NCBI GenBank assembly: GCA_947455875.1
Contig: CANGSD010000026.1
Span: forward strand, 1-9,604
Direction: 5' to 3'
Origin: Comamonadaceae bacterium
GTDB lineage: Bacteria > Pseudomonadota > Gammaproteobacteria > Burkholderiales > Burkholderiaceae
Length of the DNA stretch: 9,604 nt
In this document: positions 1 through 5,200 of the stretch, piece by piece
Position numbering within the stretch: the first letter of the stretch is position 1
Layout: every line of letters starts with the position of its first letter
Program-made: the position numbers and the translations under genes
Notes under the pieces: generated by a model
Told to the model about the DNA's origin: nothing
What the model saw: only the letters and a program-made list of their open reading frames with translations
The model's database searches: none

Positions 1-75
1 CGCTTTAGCTCAGTCGGTTAGAGCGATGGAATCATAATCCACAGGTCCGCGGTTCGAATCCGTGAAGCGCCACCA
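1..75 (+). tRNA. tRNA-Met (CAT), elongator type, 5' end cut by window edge
   Basis: Cloverleaf read by eye. The acceptor 3' strand AAGCGCC (65-71 region) followed by discriminator A and encoded CCA pairs with CGCTT at the window start, so the first two bases (expected GG) lie outside the window. The D-arm GCTC/GAGC is intact. The anticodon loop ATCATAA carries CAT at its centre, and the T-arm CGCGG-TTCGAAT-CCGTG pairs fully with one G-T. The top pair of the anticodon stem is an A-C mismatch. The acceptor starts with a paired base rather than the unpaired C1 of initiator tRNA, and the anticodon stem lacks the three G-C pairs of tRNA-fMet, so this is the elongator form. A CAT anticodon could also be modified to lysidine for Ile (AUA); this is less likely but not excluded. 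Transcribed rightward into the terminator that follows. Confidence 0.93.
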
Positions 76-79
76 AATT

Positions 80-112
80 AAAGCCCGTTGTACCCCCTAC
101 AACGGGCTTTTT
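80..112 (+). terminator. Rho-independent terminator of the tRNA-Met gene
   Basis: A perfect 13-bp inverted repeat: arm 80-92 (AAAGCCCGTTGTA), loop CCCCC, arm 98-110, ending in a T run to 112. It lies 4 bp after the encoded CCA, so it should end the tRNA transcript and insulate the hicBA operon from tRNA transcription. Confidence 0.93.
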
Positions 113-147
113 CGTAGCCAAAATGCAGTTCGGTTGCCAAAATCCAA

Positions 148-166
148 GCCTGTTCGCCCGACAGGC
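148..166. promoter_or_regulatory. Inverted repeat upstream of hicB, candidate operator
   Basis: GCCTGT (148-153), 7-bp spacer, ACAGGC (161-166). It lies 8 bp upstream of the hicB ribosome binding site, where autorepressors of toxin-antitoxin operons usually bind. An 8-bp direct repeat GCCAAAAT (117-124 and 136-143) lies just upstream. Operator function is inferred from position only; no convincing -10/-35 pair was found in the 113-175 interval. Confidence 0.3.
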
Positions 167-186
167 GTTCGCATAGGAAACTGACC

Positions 187-453
187 ATGTACCGTGTAGG
201 ACTTCCAGGCTGGACACTCCTTGCCAAGCTAGGCATGACGGTGCGTCTTCGCGTGAACATCCGACAGGATCTGGAGGCCAACGTCTATGTGGCAGAAAGC
301 CCTGACTTGGAAGGCCTGATCGTCGAGGCGCACACACTCGACGAGGTCAAAGAAGAAGCGCTCGCCGCTGCCGCCGCCTTGCTAGAGCTCAAACTTCACA
401 CCAAGTCGCACGCACAAACCGACTTCATTCTGCACAGCCCTGTGCCTGCATGA
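187..453 (+). CDS. hicB: HicB-like antitoxin (DUF1902 type)
   Basis: An 88-residue protein whose core (residues 17-70) has the HicB partial RNase H-like fold pattern. A strand LRVNIRQDLEANVYVAES leads into SPDLEGLIVEA, then a helix rich in Glu and Ala. HicB proteins neutralise the HicA mRNA interferase by binding it. The start at 187 has AGGAAA at 175-180 with 6-bp spacing and encodes an MYRVGLPGW opening that I recall from DUF1902 relatives; an internal ATG at 235 is the alternative. The stop overlaps the hicA start (ATGA), which indicates translational coupling. There is no room for the C-terminal helix-turn-helix or ribbon-helix-helix domain of longer HicB proteins, so DNA binding and autoregulation are uncertain. 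Antitoxin-first order differs from E. coli hicAB. Confidence 0.8.
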   Translation: MYRVGLPGWTLLAKLGMTVRLRVNIRQDLEANVYVAESPDLEGLIVEAHTLDEVKEEALAAAAALLELKLHTKSHAQTDFILHSPVPA

Positions 454-638
454 ATGGTTACTACGAGCTGGTAGTTAAACAGCTAAGAGCACATGGGTTC
501 AGTCTGCTGAGGCAGACAGGCGGCGCACACCAGATCTGGTCCAACGGTTCCCGCAACGTCACCGTCTCGACCAACTGCTACTCACGGCATACCGCCAACG
601 CCATCATGCGGCAGGCTGGGATCCCACATCACTTCTGA
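450..638 (+). CDS. hicA: HicA-family mRNA interferase toxin
   Basis: A 62-residue protein matching the small HicA/YcfA double-stranded-RNA-binding-like fold in length and motif order. A first helix (residues 4-15) is followed by HGFSLLRQTGGAHQIW, with the presumed catalytic His27 in the G-[SATG]-H position, then a strand NVTVS and a C-terminal helix containing IMRQAGI. Members cleave mRNA and tmRNA in the cytoplasm and arrest growth when free of HicB. The start codon lies inside the last codons of hicB, so the toxin should be made only after antitoxin translation. The usual lysines near the C-terminus are sparse here, so activity cannot be taken for granted. The 39 bp to the convergent hydrolase gene holds no obvious terminator. 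Confidence 0.8.
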   Translation: MNGYYELVVKQLRAHGFSLLRQTGGAHQIWSNGSRNVTVSTNCYSRHTANAIMRQAGIPHHF

Positions 639-677
639 GCGCCGCAGACGCCCGCCCCAGCTGCATACAGGGCCAAC

Positions 678-1556
678 TCAGGGGCGGCTCAAGAACTCCA
701 GCAGGTCCTCCTTGCCGCGCGCCGTGATTGCAGGGTCCGAGCGATTGGTGTTGGTGCAGCCGCGCCCCTTGCAGGCCACGGGCTCGGGAAAGCTGTAGGT
801 TCGGCCATGGTCCCAACCGTGGGTTGCGCCGGGGTAGACCTGGACGCTGCTGGCGCGACGCTGCCTCTCGTCGGGGATCGCGTTGACAAAGTCAGGACAG
901 GCTTTCGGGTCACGGTCGTCGTAATCGTCCTGGGTGCCGGTGAAAATCTTGATCTCGATACCTTCCCACTTTTGCATGAACTCGGCGGGTACGCCGCGGA
1001 AAGCGGGCCTCTTGATCAACTCGCCGTTCAGACCGGCGCTCAATGTCCAGCACACCGGGTACAGGGAGGCGAGTCGTTTGAAGCGAAGGTCCTGCAGGGC
1101 ATGGGCCTTGTAGGCCCACTCGGTCGCGGCGAAGACGGTCAGCAACGCACCGAACGAAAGACCCACCGCCGAGATCGCGTCCTGGCGCACCTGGGGCATC
1201 TGCGCGAGGTACCGCAGGGCGCCCATGGCCTGGCCTAGATGCTCCACGTGGGGTCTGCGTCGCAGGTGGTTGATAAACATCCGGGGTTCGAGCGTGACAA
1301 ACCCGCGCTGCGAGAAATACTCGCCGTATTGCGCGGTGGTGCCTACCTCCCAGCCGCCCCCGTGGTGAAGCAAGACGAGGGCTGCGCCGTTGGCCGGACC
1401 CACGGGCCGGCGCAGGATGGCCTCGACCTCACCCTGCCGGGCGGGCTCGCCAGGACCCGCGGCAATGCGATAGGGGTAGCGGACGACTTCCTGGGCCTGG
1501 GCCAGGTGCGCGCCCAAGGAGCACAGGAGGGCGGTCATCGCGGCTCGCAGCAGCAT
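678..1556 (-). CDS. Secreted alpha/beta hydrolase, dienelactone hydrolase-like
   Basis: 292 residues, with a signal peptide at the N-terminus (hydrophobic residues 2-18, AQA cut site after Ala21), so probably periplasmic. The alpha/beta hydrolase order is present: LVLLHHGGGW (60-69) as the oxyanion loop, GLSFG (132-136) with nucleophile Ser134, GTQDDYDD (207-214) supplying the acid Asp, and ATHGWD (244-249) with catalytic His246. The dienelactone hydrolase family usually carries Cys as nucleophile; Ser here points to a more general esterase-like enzyme, and its substrate cannot be read from the sequence. Four cysteines (169, 220, 262, 267) could form disulfides after export. Start chosen because GAGGAG (1563-1568, complement) lies 6 bp upstream of ATG. 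It converges with hicA and diverges from the zinc-finger gene. Confidence 0.85.
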   Translation of the reverse strand: MLLRAAMTALLCSLGAHLAQAQEVVRYPYRIAAGPGEPARQGEVEAILRRPVGPANGAALVLLHHGGGWEVGTTAQYGEYFSQRGFVTLEPRMFINHLRRRPHVEHLGQAMGALRYLAQMPQVRQDAISAVGLSFGALLTVFAATEWAYKAHALQDLRFKRLASLYPVCWTLSAGLNGELIKRPAFRGVPAEFMQKWEGIEIKIFTGTQDDYDDRDPKACPDFVNAIPDERQRRASSVQVYPGATHGWDHGRTYSFPEPVACKGRGCTNTNRSDPAITARGKEDLLEFLSRP

Positions 1557-1579
1557 GTGGGGCTCCTCTAATTTTTTTC

Positions 1580-1608
1580 AGTGTGGCGCTCAAAGCTGAG
1601 TTTATCAA
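1580..1608 (-). promoter_or_regulatory. Weak candidate sigma70 promoter for the hydrolase gene
   Basis: On the minus strand TTGATA (complement of 1603-1608) matches the -35 consensus at 5 of 6 positions. It is followed after 17 bp by CACACT (complement of 1580-1585), only 3 of 6 for -10. Spacing and distance to the GAGGAG site fit, but the -10 match is poor. Confidence 0.25.
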
Positions 1609-1654
1609 TGGGCCTGCGCATCTTCGGCGGCAGGCAAGACCGACAAGGTTCGCA

Positions 1655-1696
1655 TTGACCCACGTCAACGACTGCGCCGCGTTTGAGGCCTAGCAT
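1655..1696 (+). promoter_or_regulatory. FNR/ANR box and -10 element, class II arrangement
   Basis: A perfect palindrome TTGAC-CCAC-GTCAA (1655-1668) fits the FNR/ANR family pattern TTGAY-N4-RTCAA. Its centre is at 1661.5. TAGCAT at 1691-1696 is a 4-of-6 match to the -10 hexamer. Taking that hexamer as -12 to -7 puts transcription start near 1703 and the box centre at exactly -41.5, the standard class II FNR position, where a good -35 is not needed and none is present. The predicted 5' leader is about 15 nt and contains the AGGAG ribosome binding site at 1707-1711. This predicts oxygen-limited activation of the downstream DksA/TraR-like gene. Confidence 0.65.
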
Positions 1697-1717
1697 GAAG
1701 TGAGTCAGGAGACCCCC

Positions 1718-2071
1718 ATGAGCCACCACCTTACCGCCAGCCAAAAAGCCTTGCTGTCCGTCGAACTCGAACAACGTGCGCTTGCGTTGCGCACTCAGCT
1801 CGCAGCCCACCTGCATGGCCAGTCCCGCGTGGATCGCGCCAACGAGGTGCTCCATCAGGATGACGACGACCCCTCGCAACGTCGCCCCGAGCTGGCAGTG
1901 GCCGCTGCGCTGACCGACCGAGAGCAGGTCGAGCTCGAGGCCGTGGCCCAGGCCCTCGAGCGCCTGCGTGGCGGCCGCTACGGCGTGTGCAGCACGTGCG
2001 GCGGCGACATACCCTTCGACCGCCTCAAGGTCCAGCCCTGGGCTACGCAGTGCGTGCCCTGCGCCCAGTGA
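1718..2071 (+). CDS. DksA/TraR-family C4 zinc-finger protein
   Basis: 117 residues. The N-terminal two thirds is helical and charged, with an acidic turn QDDDDPSQ between two long helices, like the coiled-coil tip that DksA inserts into the RNA polymerase secondary channel. The C-terminal finger reads CSTC-X17-CVPC, the canonical DksA zinc site. It is shorter than DksA (about 150) and longer than TraR (about 73), so it is a DksA-like paralogue rather than housekeeping DksA; the role is likely modulation of transcription together with or instead of ppGpp. Start: AGGAG at 1707-1711 lies 6 bp before ATG 1718. A GTG in frame at 1700 would extend the protein by six residues but lies upstream of the inferred transcription start. 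Controlled by the FNR/ANR-type element just upstream. Confidence 0.87.
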   Translation: MSHHLTASQKALLSVELEQRALALRTQLAAHLHGQSRVDRANEVLHQDDDDPSQRRPELAVAAALTDREQVELEAVAQALERLRGGRYGVCSTCGGDIPFDRLKVQPWATQCVPCAQ

Positions 2072-2091
2072 CCGCGAAGTCACTCTTTTTT
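2067..2091 (+). terminator. Short intrinsic terminator after the zinc-finger gene
   Basis: AGTGAC (2067-2072) pairs with GTCACT (2079-2084) across a 6-base loop, followed by CTTTTTT. The stem overlaps the TGA stop codon of the zinc-finger gene. The stem is short and only moderately GC-rich, so strength is uncertain. Confidence 0.55.
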
Positions 2092-2298
2092 GAATCCTTA
2101 AGCATGAAACTGCCCGCAATTTAAATACTCGTAACGGCCATTCAGAAGAACAGCGCTCGACTACTTTGCGCTTTATCGATACCTTTTCACGGATTCACCC
2201 TACGATGGCACTTTAGCGACCAACGAATGCATGAAAAGGCGTCGGCACTCGCATCAGGCGACGTTTAAATCAGAGCCTATTGCGGTCCGACGGATGCG
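2092..2298. other. A+T-richer intergenic leader of the STAND gene
   Basis: 207 bp without a credible gene, visibly richer in A+T than the flanks. The STAND reading frame is closed by TAA at 2266-2268, so this segment must hold its promoter and leader. The best sigma70-like pair I can find is TTAAGC (2098-2103), 17 bp, TTAAAT (2121-2126), which is weak; TACGAT at 2201-2206 is another possible -10 without a good -35. No strong Shine-Dalgarno precedes ATG 2299 (only GACGGAT at 2289-2295), suggesting low translation. Confidence 0.5.
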
Positions 2299-5200
2299 AT
2301 GACCGCCCACCCTTGCCCCCAATGCGGAGACTCCGCGTCGTTCAGCAAAAAACGCAACTGCCATTTCTGCGCCGAATGCGAACTGGAGTTCAATGCGCAG
2401 GCCGAAGATTCTTCCAAAAAGGGCGAGGCGAACGCAGTAGGTCCAGGCCGTGCCGATAAGCCTCTCAAGCTGTTTTTGAGCTACGGCCGAGACGACCACG
2501 TGCAGGAGGTCAAGGCGCTGCGCGACGCGCTGCGTGACCGGGGCCACGAAGTCTGGTACGACGAAGAACAACTGGGCACGGGTCTGGACTGGGAAGACCG
2601 CATCGAGAAAGGTCTGCAGTGGTGCGACCGCGTCGTGCTCACCATGACCCCGCACTCGGTGCGCCGGCCCGATGGCTACTGCTTGAACGAGCTCGCCAAG
2701 GCGCTCGAGTTGCGCAAGGCGATCATCCCCGTGCTGCTGGTGGAGGTTCCCCAGGGCGCGCCTACTTCGATCTGCCGGATCCAGTACCTGGACTGGCGCG
2801 ACGCAGTGCCCGCCGCCGAAAAGGTCGAGCGTTTCATGCTGCGCCTGTCGCGTCTGTGTGAGGCCATCGAGGAAGACAAGCTCGACTTCGAAGGGGGGCA
2901 GCAACGACTGATACGTCACCTGCAACCGATCAACTTCGACGGCGACCTGCAACGCCACGTCGCGAGCTTCAAGGGACGAGTGCAGCTGGAAGAGCGCCTG
3001 CGCGCGTGGTTGCGCGATCCGAGGGGATCTCAGGTGTTGTGGCTGACTGCGGCACCTGGCCTTGGCAAGAGCGCGGTAGCGGCCGTGCTGTCGCACCGCT
3101 GGGCCGAGGTGGCAGCGGTGCACTTCTGTGTCGCGGGACATCAGGACAAAACCAACCCCGCACGCGCGGTACTCTCCATCGCGTACCAGTTATCACAGCG
3201 CCAACATATGAGCGTCTACGCCAACCGGCTCTCCAAGCTCGAACTCGAGCGCGAGGCGCACAAGGACGCGCGTACACTTTTCGATACCCTGCTCGTGGCT
3301 CCCTTAGCCCGGGACTTTCCGCAGCCTCCCCAGCCGCTGGTGGTCATCCTTGATGGTCTGGACGAGGCCACACAGCCTGGTGGCGACAACCCGCTGGCCG
3401 AGGTCGTAGCGGCCGACTGGGGACGCTTGCCGCCCTGGCTGCGCCTGATGGTCAGCAGCCGCGCCGAAACCGAACTGGTGCCGTGGCTCGCAGGCACGCA
3501 ACGCATTGAAATCCGCAGCGGCGACGAGGAACAGAAGACGGACCTTCTGGCCTTCCTGCTTGAGCGTCTGACGGCCATCGGCCGCCCGCCTAGCGACGAG
3601 GCGCTCGCGCGCATTCTCGAACGTAGCGAGGGAGCGTTTCACTACGCGGTGCTGCTGGTGGAGGAAGTACGCCAGGGCCGCTGCGATCCTGAGAATCCGG
3701 TGGACCTACCCGGCGGCCTGAATCCCTTCTACCTGCAGACCTTCAGACGCCGGTTCACGGACCTGACCACCTACCGCAGCCAGGTCCGCCCCTTGCTGGA
3801 GCTCCTCCTCGCCGCACCGGAGCCGGTTCCGCTAGCCGTACTGGCAGGTGCCACGCGGCGTGAGGTCCGCGACGTCCGGCAAGACCTCACCCAGCTTGGC
3901 TCCATGCTCTCCATCGAACCCGGCCAGGACGAGACGGATCCTGACTGGGACACTGCGCGCGTATCGCACGCGAGCATGCGCGCTTGGCTCACGGGGCTGG
4001 ATGCCACGCGGCAGCCCATGGCGGGGCTCTACGCGGCGCAGCCCGACACCAAGGGCCTGGCGGTCGAAGTGCTGGGTCTGTGGGAGAAGGCCAACGACCC
4101 CAATAAGGCGACGCAGGATCCAGCCCCCGAGCGCAGGGGGTTCGTGGTCCGCACGCTCTGGCTGCTGCTCAAGACAGCGAGAGACGAGGTGGCGATGGGA
4201 CGGGTGGCATTCGATCTGTCCCTCTACTGGGAAGACCGGCGGCTGTCCTGGGCCATCGAGCCCGGCGAGTTCGCGGGGCAGGCTGCTTGGAAAACGTGTG
4301 AGGCGGGCACGACAGAGACCGCCGTACTGAGGCGCGGCGCGAATTGCCTCGGGCACCTGGGCGACCTTCAGTTGGCGCTGGGTCACAGTCAGAAGGCGTT
4401 GGAGGCCTACCGCAAAAGCCTTTCACTGAATGAGCGCCTCAGCGCCGAGGAACCCGACAAGGGGAAGTGGCAGAGTCATCTGGGCGCAAGCCATATCCGT
4501 GTGGGCGAAGTGCTAGAGGCCCAGGGCAACCTGGCCGGGGCACTGGTCGAGTTTCGAAAGAGCATGGCGATCCGTGAGCGCCTGGTCGCCCAGGATCCCG
4601 ACAACACCGCATGGCAACGGGATCTGAGCTTCAGCCACAACCGCGTCGGCGGCGTGCTGGAAACCCAGGGCAACCTCGCTGGCGCACTGGCGGAGTTCAA
4701 CAAGGACCTGGCCATCGCCAAACGGCTGGCGACCGAGGATCCCAATCACAATGTCTGGCAGAGTGATCTGAGCGCAACCCACAACCGGGTGGGCGGCGTG
4801 CTGGAGTCACAGGGCAACCTCACGCGGGCGCTGGCAGAGTTTCGTAAAGCCATGTTGATCCGCGAGCGCCTGGTTGCACAAGACCCCGACAACGTCAGCT
4901 GGCAACGAGATATGGGCTTCAGTCACGATCGCGTGGGCGACATACTGGAGTCACAAGGCAACCTGACCGGGGCGCTGACCGAGTTTCGCAAAGCCATGGC
5001 GATCCGCGAACGCCTGGTTGCTCAGGACCCCGATAACGCCGGTTGGCAACGCGATCTGAGTTTCAGCCACAACCGCGTCGGTGGCGTGCTAGAGGCCCAG
5101 GGCAAGTTCGCTGGCGCGCTAGCGGAGTTCAACAAGGATCTGACCATCGCCGAGCGACTGGCCCTCCAAGACCCCGACAACGCCAGGTGGCAAAACGATC

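Noticed and set aside
1..75. Integration site (attB/attL) at the tRNA-Met 3' end
   Set aside because: No second copy of the tRNA 3' segment was found in the window and there is no integrase gene; cannot be supported here.
807..1238. 143-codon plus-strand open frame, followed by another at 1239-1571
   Set aside because: Both lie antisense to the hydrolase gene, which has a signal peptide, catalytic motifs and a good ribosome binding site.
1700..1717. GTG start at 1700 for the DksA/TraR-like protein
   Set aside because: It lies upstream of the inferred transcription start and overlaps the ribosome binding site that fits ATG 1718.
2240..2264. Short inverted repeat CGTCG...CGACG just upstream of the STAND gene as a regulatory hairpin
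   Set aside because: Only five paired bases with a long loop; expected by chance in GC-rich DNA.
2120..2270. TTTAAAT occurs at 2120-2126 and 2264-2270, exactly 144 bp apart, the same as the coding repeat period
   Set aside because: The sequences around the two copies are otherwise unrelated, so this is a coincidence of a simple A+T word.
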